DNA of 64,000 nucleotides from Spinacia oleracea (lineage: Eukaryota > Streptophyta > Magnoliopsida > Caryophyllales > Amaranthaceae). Made by a program: the position numbers and the translations under genes. Below are positions 20,191-31,640 of the stretch, one piece after another. The notes beneath the pieces are model-generated. The model was given only the letters and a program-made list of their open reading frames with translations. It was not told the DNA's origin and did no database searches. The stretch is taken from contig NC_079492.1 in NCBI RefSeq assembly GCF_020520425.1, positions 142,790,361-142,854,360 of the forward strand. The letters run 5' to 3'. Position 1 is the stretch's first letter. The number at the start of each line of letters is the position of its first letter.

Positions 20191-23100
20191 TCAAAAATGG
20201 TAAAGTTTAAGATGTGTTGCGTTCCAGCTTCGGGGGACCGATTTGCCATCTTTGGTAATGAGTCTATATGCCCCCTTTCCGGCGATTTTATCGATCAAGT
20301 ACGGTCCCTCCCAAGCTGGTGCTAATTTACCTGCGTTTAATTCTTTCGTGTTTTGGAATACTTTGCGCAGTACCCAATCCCCTTCTTTAAACATCTTCAC
20401 TTTGACATTTTTGTTGAAGCATTTTGCCACGATCTGTTGTTGTGACGCCATTCTTATCAACGCTGCTTCCCTGAGATCTTCTGTGTTGTCGAGGTTTTCG
20501 CTGAGTTCTACGTCGTTTTGCTCCGGCGTCATGAGTCCATATCGTGCACTGGGCAACGTCACTTAAGGGGGAAGTACTGCTTCGCACCCGTAAACGAGTG
20601 AGAAGGGAGTCTGTCCTGTTGCCGTCCTAGGCGTCGTCCTGTTGGCCCATAGGATGGATGGTAGTTCTTCTGCCCATCGCCCCTTCTTGTCGTCCAACCG
20701 CTTCTTCAGCGACGCGATGATCGTTTTGTTGCTGGATTCCGCCTGTCCGTTTGCTTGGGGGTATCTGGGCGTCGATGTTTTTAGCTCGATGTTCCATGTT
20801 TTGCAGAAAGCTCTTGTTTTGTCGCTGATGAATTGTGATCCGTTGTCGCAGATGATTTCTGACGGTATTCCGAACCTGCATATTATGTTAGTCCATATGA
20901 ACGAGCATACCTCTTTGTCCCTTACTTGTTGGAATGCACCTGCTTCTATCCACTTGGAAAAATAATCTGTTAGGGCTAACATGAAGACCTTTTGTCCTGG
21001 GGCGACGGGCAATTTGCCGACGATGTCCATCCCCCATTTCATGAAAGGCCACGGAGTTAGGGTTGGGTGCAAAAATTCGGATGGTTTATGTGTCATACCT
21101 GCGTGTCGTTGGCACTTGTCGCACTTGGATACGTACCTCATGGCGTCCTTAAGCATTGCTGGCCAATAGTATCCATTTCTTTTGATTCTGGTTGATAAGC
21201 TTCGTCCTCCTTCGTGTCCTCCGCATTCTCCTTCGTGGTATTGTTTCAATAGTATTTCCCATTCGATTTCTTCGGCATATCGCATCAACATTCCGTTCGC
21301 TGATCGCTTAAATAGTACGTCCTGCAAAATAACATATCGTGAAGCTTTGAAAAGTGTCTTTCTGGCGTCTAGTTTGTCGTCGGGTAGAGTTTCGTGCTTT
21401 AGGTAGTCGAAGATGGGTTTGGTCCAGCTGTCTGTGTTTGAGGTTGATAGGACGAGGCTGGCGTCTTGTGGTATGTCTTTTTCGACGGCGGGCGACAGTA
21501 GGTGTACTAGAGGTATGGTCGAGAATGGTGATTTTCTGAGTGCGGATCCTAGGTTGGCAAGGGCGTCGGCTTGCGTGTTTAGGTCTCTTGGGACTTGTTT
21601 GATGGAAAAGGGTTTGAATTTGGAAGTTAACTCTTTTGCTTTCTCGAGGTACAAGGTCATTTTTAAGTCTTTAGCTTCGTAGTCGCCGTTAATCTGGTTG
21701 ACGATTAGTTGTGAGTCGCTGAAGATGTTGAGTCCGCTTGCCCCTAATTCCATAGCTAATGTCATTCCGGCGATTAGTGCCTCGTATTCTGCTTCGTTGT
21801 TAGTTGCCTTGAAGTCGCAGCAGATTGCCTGTGCTATCATGTCCCCTTGTGGTGACTTCAGTACGACGCCTAAACCTGCACCACGAAAGTTAGATGAGCC
21901 GTCGACGAAGAGTGTCCATATTTCTTCTATGTTGTTGATGAGTTTGACTTCGTCGTCTGCTATTCTCTCTAAGTCGGGGCTGAAGTCTGCCACAAAATCT
22001 GCTAGAGCCTGCGACTTTACAGCCGTCCTTGGTTGATACTTGATGTCGAACCTTCCTAGTGCCATTGTCCACTTCTCCATTCGACCTGTCAGTTCTGGCC
22101 TACGCATCACAGACTTGATTGGATAGTTAGTCATCACCACTATTTGGTGAGTTTCAAAATAATGCCTTAGTTTTTTGGCTGCGGTAACGAGTGCTAAAAC
22201 GAGTTTTTCGAGGGAGGAATACCTGGTCTCTGCTTCCAGTAGTGACTTACTGATGTAATAAATGGGTAGTTGTTGTGCTTCGTCTTCTCGAGCTAGGACC
22301 GCGCTGACGGCCGTCGAGCTAACGGCTAAATAGAGTTGTAAGACTTCTCCTTCTTTTGGCTTGGATAGGAGGGGTGGCGACATCATGTATTTCTTGAGGT
22401 TTTGCAAGGCTGCTTCGTGGTCGTCGGACCAGTTAAACCCCTTGTTTTTGCGCAAGACGTCGTAAAATAATCGACACTTGTCCGACGACCGTGATATAAA
22501 ACGGTTTAGTGCCGCCACTCTTCCTGTCAAGCGCTGTACCTCTTTTATGTTCCTGGGGGATTGAATGTTGATGATCGCTCGCACTTGGTCGGGGCTGGCC
22601 TCGATTCCTCATTGGGTGACGATGTAACCTAAGAATTTTCCTGCGGACACTCCGAAAGAACATTTAGTCGGGTTAAGTTTCATACCGTACTTTTTTAGTA
22701 TGTCGAAGGATTGTCGTAAGTGTTCCACGTGATCGTCAGCCTTCCTCGATTTCACCAGCATGTCGTCAATGTATACTTCCATTGTGTCTCCGAGTTGGTC
22801 TTTAAACATCTTGTTGACTAATCTTTGGTATGTCGCACCTGCATTTTTAAGACCAAAAGGCATGACTTTATAACAATAAATTCCTCTATCTGTTACAAAA
22901 GACGTTTTTTCCTGGTCGTCTGGGTGCATAAGGATTTGGTTGTATCCTGAGTAGGCGTCCATGAATGTGAGTAGCTCGTGTTCGGCTGTGGCGTCGACCA
23001 GGGCGTCGATGTGCGGCAGAGGGAATGGGTCCTTGGGGCAAGCTTTGTTGATATTTGTGAAGTCGATGCAGACTCTCCATTTTCCGTTTTTTTTACTGAC

Positions 23101-23478
23101 GACGACGACGTTTGCTAACCAGTCTGGATATTTGACCTCTCTGATCTTCCCTGAATCTATCAAGTTTTGGACTTCTTCGTCTATGATTTTATTCCTTTCG
23201 GGAGCGAACTTACGTCGTTTCTGTTTTACCGGTCTGAAGCTGGGGTCGACGTTGAGCTTGTGGGTGATCACGTCTGGGCTGATTCCCGTCATGTCCTCGT
23301 GTGACCAAGCGAAACAGTCTGAGTTTTCTCTTAGAAACGACACTATCTGACTTTTGATGTTGTCAGGCAGTGAGGCTCCGATCCTTACGACTTGGTCTGG
23401 CTTTGTCTGGTCTAGTACTATCTCGTCGATTTGTTGGTCGTCGGGGTCGTCCGATGTCGACCCTGGCTGTAATTGCTA
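20191..23478 (-). pseudogene. Ty3/gypsy pol of element A (RT, RNase H, aRNase H, integrase), with stop codons
   Basis: One reading frame from about 23478 to 20191 encodes RT (DFTNINKACPKDPFPLP; active site YIDD), RNase H, a second RNase H-like domain (LFVDGSSNFRGAGLG, NNEAEYEALIAG), and integrase (CDKCQ zinc motif; GMDIVG, CDNGSQF and NGQAESSNK giving D, D, E). The GPY/F C-terminal domain (WEGPYLIDKI) ends it. In-frame stops break it at 23476-23478 (TAG), 22609-22611 (TGA just after the RT) and 20563-20565 (TAA before the C-terminal domain). The TGA lies where CGA would be expected, as from CpG deamination. The domain set and dual RNase H point to the Tat lineage. Confidence 0.85.
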
Positions 23479-23498
23479 GATGGGTGACTTGGATGGCT

Positions 23499-25538
23499 TC
23501 AGTGCTGTCTCAAAACATTTCTTCGCACTCTTTGCTGCCCTTTGATTTCCATGACCCCCCACTTGGTTGGGAACTTGATTGATTGGTGATAGGTTGAGGG
23601 CACTGCCTTCATTTTGTGGATCCATGGTCGTCCTAGGATGACGTTGTATGCTGATGGACAATCGACGACGTTGAACTTGGTCATCATGTTGACGCCTTCT
23701 GCGTATGTAGGCAGCGATATCTCTCCTACCGTCCGTAGTGCTTCTCCACTGAACCCTACCAGAACTGTTGATCTCCTTACAATGTTTTTCTCTTCTAATC
23801 CCATTTCTTGTAGTGCTTCCAAGAACAGTACGTTGGCTGAGCTTCCGTTGTCGACCAGTATCCTTTTGATCAATGCGTTCCCTATTGGGAGCGATATTAC
23901 CAACCCGTCGTGGTGCTCCCGCTGTGTATCTACAGAATCTGAGTCGTCGAAAGTTATAGCCATTGCGGTTAGGGACCTGTGTAGTGCGACCTCGTCTTCG
24001 GTTTGTCCCTCTTCTACGGTCTCAGATTCTCCCCTGTTAATTTTTTTAGCTGCAGAAGAGGTTAGTCCACAAATATCTGAACCACCGGAAATAACATTTA
24101 CCACTTTATTGAATGGTGGTGGGTCTGGTCGCTCGCTGCTTGTCGTTGGGCCGGGCAGGGTGGTTTGCTCTTTGGAAAATGTTTCTTTTCCCTTGTCGCT
24201 CAACAGTTCTTTTAGATGTCCCCGTTTCAGGAGGTACGCGACTTCCTTTTTGAGGGATATGCACTCCTCGGTTGTGTGTCCGTTGTCGCGGTGGAAGTCG
24301 CACCATTTGCTCATGTCCTTCATGGAGTCCGGTCTGTCGTTCTTCCGGGGCCATCTGACTGTTCCACCTACATTTTGAAGGGCGTTCACCACACCTCCAA
24401 TGTCGACGTTGAAGCCGTAGTCGGAGATGTTAGGGTGTTCGACCCGCTCGTTCCTGTAAACATTGTTAGTATCATAATACCGATTGACACTTTGTACCTG
24501 GTTTTGCCGAACGTATGGTTGGTGTCGCCAATTGTTGTTCCTCGGGGTGTACGATCTTCTGTCGCTGCTGCCCCCTATCGATCGTTGAGATGCTGTTCGG
24601 ATAACCTCCTCGTCTTCGATTCGCATCTGGGCGGTGGCCCTTGATCGCACCTCTTCGAAAGTTGCACAGGGGTATTTGGTTATTTCCCGGTATAGCTCCG
24701 AATTGGGGATGAGGCCTCTCTTGAATGCCTCAATAGCGGTCCTGACATCACAATTTTTTATACCAATTTTTTCACAATTAAAACGGTTAAAATAATCGCG
24801 TACCGACTCGGTTGGCCCTTGAACCAACCGATAGAGATCACTGGTTTGCTTTTCTAACTGGCGACTGCTGGCGAATTGTTGGTAGAAGGCGTTGATGAGA
24901 TCGGACAAACAGGAGATGGATCTGGGGGGGACGTTCGTGAGCCATTCCAAAGCTGCTCCATCAAGGGTGCCGCCGAAAGATTTGCACATAACAGGTTCCA
25001 CTAGGTCGTGCGGAATCCCGATCTGCCACATGCACTGCTTGTAGAAGTTGACGTGCCTATAGGGGTCGGACGTCCCGTCGTACAGGGTGGTCCAGATTGG
25101 GAGCCGGAGTGTGTGCGGAACTGTCACTCTAGCGATCGCTTCGCAGAACGGCGACGCTGCATACCCGTCGGTCGGCTCGGTCTCCACTGGTGTAGGTGCC
25201 CCGGGGAACCTGGTCATCAACTTCATCAGGCGGGAATAGTGTTTCGTCATGCGTGCATCCATCTTGTTCAGGCGTTGGGTCACCGGATCGGGAGCTTCTT
25301 TGTCTTCTTCCTCGCGGGTCTCCTCCTCATCGTCGGTCACATCTTCAAAGTCATCGGGCATCTCGAACGTTAGCTTTTTCGGCTTCCCACCTTTGTAGCG
25401 AGACTGGTGCTTGTTGCTCTTCACAGATTCGAGCTCTTTCTGGAGGGTTTCATTTGATGCCCTCTCTTGGGCTAGCTCGGCTTGGGCTTTCTCGTAAGCC
25501 GCTTTCATCTCTGTGATCGTCATCTCTCCAGTAGCCAT
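23499..25538 (-). CDS. Gag-protease of element A
   Basis: 679 codons from an ATG about 40 nt inside the PBS. Residues 5-45 are a Glu-rich coiled coil. Residues about 140-300 are the retrotransposon Gag domain (TLYDGTSDPYRHVNFYKQCM; LTNVPPRSISCLSDLINAF). A Cys/His cluster WCDFHRDNGHTTEEC sits near 410. The aspartic protease (ILVDNGSSANVLF, then YNVILGRPWIHKM) is at about 555-645 and has DNG in place of the usual DTG/DSG. The last residues look frame-shifted: a second frame (to 23476) continues in the way related polyproteins do and lines up with RT, so a small indel near 23540 probably separates this frame from pol. Confidence 0.8.
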   Translation of the reverse strand: MATGEMTITEMKAAYEKAQAELAQERASNETLQKELESVKSNKHQSRYKGGKPKKLTFEMPDDFEDVTDDEEETREEEDKEAPDPVTQRLNKMDARMTKHYSRLMKLMTRFPGAPTPVETEPTDGYAASPFCEAIARVTVPHTLRLPIWTTLYDGTSDPYRHVNFYKQCMWQIGIPHDLVEPVMCKSFGGTLDGAALEWLTNVPPRSISCLSDLINAFYQQFASSRQLEKQTSDLYRLVQGPTESVRDYFNRFNCEKIGIKNCDVRTAIEAFKRGLIPNSELYREITKYPCATFEEVRSRATAQMRIEDEEVIRTASQRSIGGSSDRRSYTPRNNNWRHQPYVRQNQVQSVNRYYDTNNVYRNERVEHPNISDYGFNVDIGGVVNALQNVGGTVRWPRKNDRPDSMKDMSKWCDFHRDNGHTTEECISLKKEVAYLLKRGHLKELLSDKGKETFSKEQTTLPGPTTSSERPDPPPFNKVVNVISGGSDICGLTSSAAKKINRGESETVEEGQTEDEVALHRSLTAMAITFDDSDSVDTQREHHDGLVISLPIGNALIKRILVDNGSSANVLFLEALQEMGLEEKNIVRRSTVLVGFSGEALRTVGEISLPTYAEGVNMMTKFNVVDCPSAYNVILGRPWIHKMKAVPSTYHQSIKFPTKWGVMEIKGQQRVRRNVLRQH

Positions 25539-25575
25539 GGTGAAAGGGGTGCTTTTGTGTAAAACCTAGTTAATG

Positions 25576-25593
25576 TCCCCACAGACGGCGCCA
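25576..25593 (-). promoter_or_regulatory. Primer binding site of element A
   Basis: On the minus strand, three bases after the 5' LTR, TGGCGCCGTCTGTGGGGA is the expected tRNA-complementary site. It shares TGGCGCCGT with the tRNA-Asp-type sites common in Ty3/gypsy elements but differs downstream, so the primer tRNA is uncertain. Confidence 0.65.
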
Positions 25594-25596
25594 AAC

Positions 25597-26269
25597 TGTT
25601 TATGCCAAAATTCGTATGGAGACGACTTCCGGCTAGGGTCGACACTAACTAAGCAAAGAATTAATAACACAAATAAAGGAGACACGACACAGAGAAGTGT
25701 TGACGCGGAAAACCCAGGAATAAGGTAAAAAAACCGCGGATAGCTATGAGGCTATCAATCCACTAAGTATTCTATATGATTGTTTATGCTCTTCTTTTCT
25801 GAGAATTGATATTGAAAATCTAAAGTACAATGATGAACGCTAAAGACAGTTGATAGCTTAAGAGTTTAAGTGCTTGAGTGAACGTGTCTTCATCACGCCG
25901 TTCTTTATGCTTTTATATGCCCAATGCTAACGGTTCTATTGGTTGGGAAGATCCCTGGAAGATAGGGATTCTTCCTTGGCCGTTGCTCACGTCTTCAACA
26001 AACTCCCTAATCTTCGGTCAAAGTTTGGACCTCTTCCCATCTTATGACGGCGTGGCCCATGTTGGGCTTCTGGGCTTGGAACTTGACCTATCTCCTCTTG
26101 TCGCCAGAGCCTTGTCGCTGGTCTTACGTCGCCCAGGCTTTGTCGCCTGTCGCTTCACTTGACAGGCTCACTTGACACGACGCCACCTGCGATACGATGA
26201 TACCTGGATGGCACGACAATATCAGACGTCAAAGCAGTTATGTCGTTAGTCCAATAAAGTGGGATAACA
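25597..26269 (-). repeat. 5' LTR of element A
   Basis: 673 bp, TGTT...AACA in element orientation. A TATA-like gcatataaaagcat lies on the minus strand near 25920-25907 and is the likely promoter of the genomic RNA. No difference from the other LTR was seen. Confidence 0.9.
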
Positions 26270-26424
26270 TTGTGTATTCTCGTATCATTCTCATTAATCA
26301 CACACGTATATATATAGTACAACTCAGTTACCTAAACCCTAGGTACACATTAGGTAACATACCATAGTTAGGACTCTACAGAATATTCACAGAATAATAT
26401 CTAATATCTTAACATATCTTAACA

Positions 26425-26435
26425 TCCCCCCTCAA
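26425..26435 (-). promoter_or_regulatory. Polypurine tract of element B
   Basis: TTGAGGGGGGA on the minus strand directly before the 3' LTR TGTTAAG terminus; typical copia PPT. Confidence 0.75.
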
Positions 26436-29400
26436 GGTGGAGCATGTAGATCTCGAATGCCCATCTTGTTCAAAAAAAACTCAAATTGCGCCTTCCCCAA
26501 CGCTTTGGTGAAGATATCTGCTAACTGAACCTTCGTCGATACGTACGACGGACTGATGATCCCTTCCTTGATTGCATCTCGAATGAAATGACAATCTGAC
26601 TCGATGGGTTTTGTCCTTTCATGGAACACCGGATTCTGTGCTATATGCAACACAGACTGACTGTCGCAGTACATCCTCATGCCTTGGTCGTGTGTCACCC
26701 CCAAGTCGCGTAGTAGTTGTTTCAACCACTTCAACTCACACGTCAGAGCTACCATCGACCGATATTCTGCCTCAGCAGACGACCGAGAAACAGTATGTTG
26801 TTTCTTGGTCTTCCAAGAAACTGGCGACATACCAAGTGACACAAACCATCCAGTCGCCGACCGACGCGTCATTGGACACCCCGCCCAATCCGAATTGCAC
26901 CACCCCTCCAACTGCAACGCACTATTCGACCGGAGTAGTATACCTTGACCCGGACACTTCTTCAAGTATCTCACTACTCGCAAAGCTGCTTCCCAATGTG
27001 CCTCCTTTGGTGCCTGCATAAATTGAGATAGGAAATGTACGGAGTAAGCGACGTCTGGTCGCGTGACAGCCAAATAAACCAGACGTCCGATCAGACGCCT
27101 ATACTGCTCATCATCCGGCAAGTCTGGCCCGTCTGCCAATGCCAACTTATGATTTTGTTCCATAGGAAAGTCCACAGGCTTTGCTCCCAACAATCCAGCC
27201 TCTGAGATGATGTCGAGGGCATATTTTCTCTGACACACATAGAACCCTTGACTACGTCGTGCCACCTCTAACCCAAGAAAGTACTTCAGAGCCCCGAGGT
27301 CTTTCATTTTAAAGCACTCCCTCAAGTATGCCTTAAAACTCTCAAGTGCAAACTTGTTATTGCCTGCGATAATCATGTCGTCCACATAAATGAGCACACT
27401 CAGCTGCAACGTACCTTTAGACAGAGTAAAGAGCGAATAATCCGACAACGACTGTCGAAAGCCATAGTGCGTCTGTGCCGTCGACAACTTCTGGAACCAA
27501 CATCTAGGTGCTTGTTTCAACCCATACAACGACTTTCTCATTCGACACACCTTGTCAGAGTTATTCTTCTGGAATCCAGGAGGAATCTTCATATAGATCT
27601 CTTCCTCTAAGTCACCGTGTAAGAAAGAATTGTGTACGTCCATCTGATGCACGTCCCACTGGTTGACAGCTGCGACAGCTAGGAAAGTTCGAACTGTCGC
27701 CATCTTCGCGACGGGAGCAAATGTCTCATTATAGTCCAACCCTTCCTCCTGATGATTCCCTAGACATACCAATCGGGCCTTCAGTCTCAACAAATTCCCA
27801 TCTTCATCACGCTTCTCAGTATACACCCATTTACTCCCCAGTGCTTTCTTCCCTTCTGGCAACTTTTCCAACGTCCATGTCCCCTGTTCCTCCAACGCGT
27901 CGATTTCAGCAGCCATTGCTTGACGCCATCCCTCATGCTGCATCGCTTGTTTAAAACTCTTAGGAACTTGCCCTTCTTGCAATGCTGCTATATATTGCCT
28001 GTGCTTTGACGAAAAACGCTCATAATTAACAAAATATGTGATAGGATAAGGAGTACATGAGGGTGGTGACGCCGTAGGTGTTTTATCGGAAGTACTATAT
28101 TTTTCCCGTATTGTATGTATCACACAGTCTTTCAGCTTTGTCGACGGAAACTTCGCACGCTTCCCCCTTCCTAACTCCGTATCCTCCACACACTGCCTTG
28201 TCTCACTCTCATCACTACCCGTCGTCTCATCTACACCTGAGACGACGTCTGATTCCACTCGACTAGGTGTATCATGTTGTTCCTCCCTCACAGGAGACGA
28301 CACCTCCTCTGTGGCACCTGCAGGTGACGACACTTCCTCATTGTCACCTGCAGGCGACACCTCCTGAGTACATCCAATCCCACTCTCATCCAAACCCCAC
28401 TGGTCAAGCACCCCATCACCATCATGCATTGCAGGAAACATAGTCGACGTGTCTGCGAATGGAAATGTCCGTTCATGAAATTTTACATCCCTTGAGACAA
28501 AGAACTCGTGTGTCTCCAGGTCGTACAGTTGCCATCCCTTCCTGCCAAACGGGTAACCCAGAAACACACATTTGCGACCACGAGACGCAAACTTATCCCC
28601 TTTACTCCGGAGATTATACGCATAACACAGACACTCAAATACCCGGATAGACACATACGATGGTGGTTTTCCAAATAACATCTCATAAGGGGTTTTATTG
28701 TCAAGGACCGGTGTAGGTGTACGATTGATCAAGTGACAAGCAGCCATAATACATTCCCCCCAAAATTTTATAGGAATATCCCTTGAAACCGTAACGCTCT
28801 CCCAACATTTAAAATATGTTGGTGCTTCCTCTCGACTCTCCCATTCTTTTGAGATGTCCCAACACATGACGACTCAAACAGAATCCCATTTTTAAAGAAA
28901 TAACCTGCAAACAATTAAACTCAGTACCATTGTCACTGCGAACAACTCTCGGGGATCGATTAAACTGACATTGAATCATGGCAACAAAATTAAGAAACGA
29001 CGATTCAACTTCCATTTTATTGCAAAATAAATAAATCCACACACCCCTAGAATAATCATCCACAATGGTAAGAAAATAATTCGCCCCACTCGACGAGGGT
29101 GTTTTGTAAGGCCCCCATAAGTCAAGATGAACAAGGTCAAATGGGCGACTTGCACGACTATCACTATTTGGAAAACTCTCCCTACATTGTTTCGCCCGTG
29201 GGCATACATCACAAATGTTTTTATTCTTCCTAATCTTATGACTCACAGGAGGAAGTAACTGCAACACTTTTTCCGACGGATGCCCCATACGTTGATGCCA
29301 CAAGTCGACCACACACTCCACTGCTAGCACACGAACCCTTGGAGCCCCACGGAAAAAATATAGTCCTTCCTGTCGATCACCCACGCCAATCACCATCCTC

Positions 29401-29717
29401 GTCGAGCGGTCCTGAAGAACACACATTTTGTTAGTAAATTGAGCAGCACAATGTAATTCATCACTTAATTGAGTTACATAAATTAAATTGCAGTTCAATT
29501 TAGGCACAAATAGAACGTTATCGAGCACGAAACCATCCTCCAAGACCACCGAACCATATTGATTTGAATTGGCAGGTTGACCGTCTGGTAACACAACCTG
29601 TTGATTGCTTGATGTTTTGATATTTCTCAGAATTGAAATATCACCCGTCACATGACGCGAGGCCCCACTGTCAACAATCCATCGTAAATCAAGATTACCT
29701 TGCAACTTGTTTGGTGG
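26432..29717 (-). pseudogene. Ty1/copia pol of element B, broken
   Basis: From 29717 the frame after the gag stop encodes protease (WIVDSGASRHVTGD), the pre-integrase segment (WHQRMGHPSEKVLQLLPP, CPRAKQ) and the start of the integrase core (LVHLDLWGPYK, VRSDNGTEF). Two shifts of frame between about 28900 and 28770 destroy the segment with the catalytic Glu. From about 28780 to 26432 a long frame covers the rest: integrase end (IKFWGECIMAACHLINRTP), RT (KWVYTEKRDEDG; FLHGDLEEEIYMKIPPGF; YVDDMIIAG) and RNase H (SSAEAEYRSMVALTCELKWL; YCDSQSVLHIAQNPVFHERT). The domain order PR-IN-RT-RH identifies Ty1/copia. Confidence 0.85.
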
Positions 29718-30830
29718 TCATGATAAGATGTCAACAATTTGCTGGACTTGCTCCTTCGTTACACCAACAAGCTCATGATTGGTTGTCGTCAATGCTCCCT
29801 GCGATCCGCCTCCACTCGTCACAGTGGATGTCGCCCCTCCTGTGGTATTACTCACGGCATTGGCACGAGCGACACCACTGGTCGACGATGCAGCCCCACG
29901 AGCTCCTCTGCCTCCTCTAATCGACGTCCTGCCTCCTCGACCAGGCCCTCTTCCACCTCGTTTCTTCTCATCCCACCATTCGGGAAAACCAATCGGCTGA
30001 TAACAAGTTTCTTTCTCATGACCCTCACGATTGCAATGACCACAAAATCTGTCACTCGCATCTCCCGACCTCGACCGACCCTTAGTCTCGACCTTGAACG
30101 CCATGACACTCCCCGTACCTCTCGTTGCCTTGGCGCGCATGGTCTCGGTATTCATAACCGTCTGGTATGCCTCGTGGAGGCCTGGAAATGGCGATCTTGC
30201 TAACAGTTGTGCACGAATGGCTTCATAGTGATCGTCTAGGCCAAATAAGAAATAGTGCAGACGATCTTCATCATGAATGTCCCCCACCTGCTTCGCTATG
30301 TTGCACGTGCAACCCGCACATATACACCTTGGAACTCGTGCATACTGTACGTACTCCTTCCATACCTTCGACAAGCGGCCATAGTACTCCATGACGCCCT
30401 CAGACGTGCCCTGCTTGCAGCCACTCAGAGCCATCTTAATATGGCAAACCCTAGTGCCTGTCACGACGCAGTACCGCGTCCTCAAATGACTCCACAACTC
30501 ATGAGCAATATCAAAGTCTTTCAGATTCGAACTCAAACTCTCGTCTATGGTGTTTGTGATCCAAAACACCACCATCGAATTGACCGCAATCCAATGTTTC
30601 ATCTTTGTCGCGTCCGTAACGGGTTCCTTCACAAAACCATCAAGAAATCCAAATTTGAATTTTGAAATTATCGAGCGACGAACGGCTTTGGCCCATTCAT
30701 CGTAGTTCGATGCTCCTATTAGTTTCACAGGGGTGATAACAATACCGGGGCCGTCGCCTGACCCGAGATAGTAGTCTAGGTCGACGCCGGCGACGATGAC
30801 CTTTGGTGGTGCCTCCTCATCGGAACTCAT
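29718..30830 (-). CDS. Copia Gag of element B
   Basis: About 370 codons from the ATG at 30830 (MSSDEEAPPK), chosen because the open frame upstream has no ATG. An N-terminal copia Gag segment (LIGASNYDEWAKAVRRSI, FLDGFV) is followed by a UBN2-like helical region (CAGCTCN; YFLFGLDDHYEAIRAQLL) and a CCHC knuckle CGHCNREGHEKETC. A Gly/Arg-rich stretch GRGPGRGGRTSIRGGRG follows. It ends at a TGA (29718-29720) in the same frame as the protease, so the stop is either a mutation or a readthrough site; copia elements usually have one continuous gag-pol. Confidence 0.75.
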   Translation of the reverse strand: MSSDEEAPPKVIVAGVDLDYYLGSGDGPGIVITPVKLIGASNYDEWAKAVRRSIISKFKFGFLDGFVKEPVTDATKMKHWIAVNSMVVFWITNTIDESLSSNLKDFDIAHELWSHLRTRYCVVTGTRVCHIKMALSGCKQGTSEGVMEYYGRLSKVWKEYVQYARVPRCICAGCTCNIAKQVGDIHDEDRLHYFLFGLDDHYEAIRAQLLARSPFPGLHEAYQTVMNTETMRAKATRGTGSVMAFKVETKGRSRSGDASDRFCGHCNREGHEKETCYQPIGFPEWWDEKKRGGRGPGRGGRTSIRGGRGARGAASSTSGVARANAVSNTTGGATSTVTSGGGSQGALTTTNHELVGVTKEQVQQIVDILS

Positions 30831-30970
30831 GGTGATACTTAAGGAATTGTTAACTCCTAATCTCAATACTCAACAAGCGAAGAAATTCGCTGTTCTCAAT
30901 ACTCGGCTACACTCTCTCAAATTCTTGCGGAAAAAAAATCTAGGATTTTTAACCTAGGCTCATGATACCA

Positions 30971-31134
30971 TGTCAAATATTGTGTAATCTCGTATCATTC
31001 TCATTAATCACACACGTATATACATAGTACAACTCAGTTACCTAAACCCTAGGTACACATTAGGTAACATACCATAGTTAGGGCTCTGCAGAATATTCAC
31101 AGAATAATATCTAATACCTTAACATATCTTAACA
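30971..31134 (-). repeat. 5' LTR of element B
   Basis: 164-bp LTR, TGTTAAG...ATTTGACA on the minus strand. Its partner is split by element A (14 bp at 16389-16402, 150 bp at 26275-26424). The two differ at about five positions. The PBS TGGTATCATGAGCC is adjacent at 30957-30970. Confidence 0.9.
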
Positions 31135-31139
31135 AATTG

Positions 31140-31640
31140 TTAAAAAAATCTTTCGACCACAGGTGATGAATAAAAGTACCATTAACTTTTGATTTTCCAT
31201 TTAAATTTACATGAACAAACGGAGCTTTAAAGTGTAGATGTCCGAAAAAAAAAATAAGGTGTAACTTTTCTAAATTTATTTTGGCAAGTTTTGAAGGAAA
31301 ATATTAATTGCGAGAAAAATAGCCTATGAATATTAAATTGCCACATTGAATTATTGAAGTTAATTGGCTCACAACGGGACCAAATGAAGTTATTAATACA
31401 TGCGATGTTATGACGTGTTGCCAATAGCAAACTTATAAAATGAAGGATAAATTACGACATATCTTTAATAAAATGAAGGATAAATTTTCTAGCCTCTACA
31501 GTACTTTTAATTATCTGTAAATGAAAATTACAGAAGGTTGATAAGTAAACATTGACCTAGTTAATTGACCGAATTTGATCAAGGTGAGTTAAATTTGAAC
31601 AAAAGGTTTTACGCGTACATAGGGCGTAAAATAAATCAGC
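31140..31640. other. Intergenic, no gene seen
   Basis: AT-rich flank of element B. No coding region or repeat recognised. Confidence 0.5.

Larger units (their letters stand above)
16403..26269 (-). mobile_element. Tat-like Ty3/gypsy element A with antisense gene; TSD TTGTG
   Basis: Two 673-bp LTRs (16403-17075 and 25597-26269), TGTT...AACA, look identical by eye. TTGTG flanks the insertion (16398-16402 and 26270-26274). On the minus strand the order is 5' LTR, PBS, gag-protease (25538-23499), RT, RNase H, a second RNase H-like domain, integrase (to 20191), then an antisense gene (17381-19631, plus), PPT and 3' LTR. The second RNase H and antisense ORF fit the Tat lineage. Gag-pol carries a frameshift and three stop codons, while the antisense gene is intact. 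Identical LTRs indicate a recent insertion, so proteins for its mobilisation probably came from another copy. Confidence 0.9.
16389..31134 (-). mobile_element. Ty1/copia element B, interrupted by Tat-like element A; TSD AATTG
   Basis: The 5' LTR (minus orientation) is 30971-31134, 164 bp. The 3' LTR is 16389-16402 plus 26275-26424, also 164 bp once the inserted element is set aside. AATTG flanks the whole unit (16384-16388 and 31135-31139). The PBS next to the 5' LTR reads TGGTATCATGAGCC on the minus strand, close to the initiator-Met type, and the PPT is at 26425-26435. The LTRs differ at about five sites, so it is older than the element inside it. Gag is open, but pol has a stop and frameshifts, so the copy is defective. 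Confidence 0.9.

Noticed and set aside
29739..30203. Several 70-150-codon plus-strand frames opposite gag of element B
   Set aside because: Mirror frames of the GC-rich Gly/Arg and zinc-knuckle coding region; no independent features.
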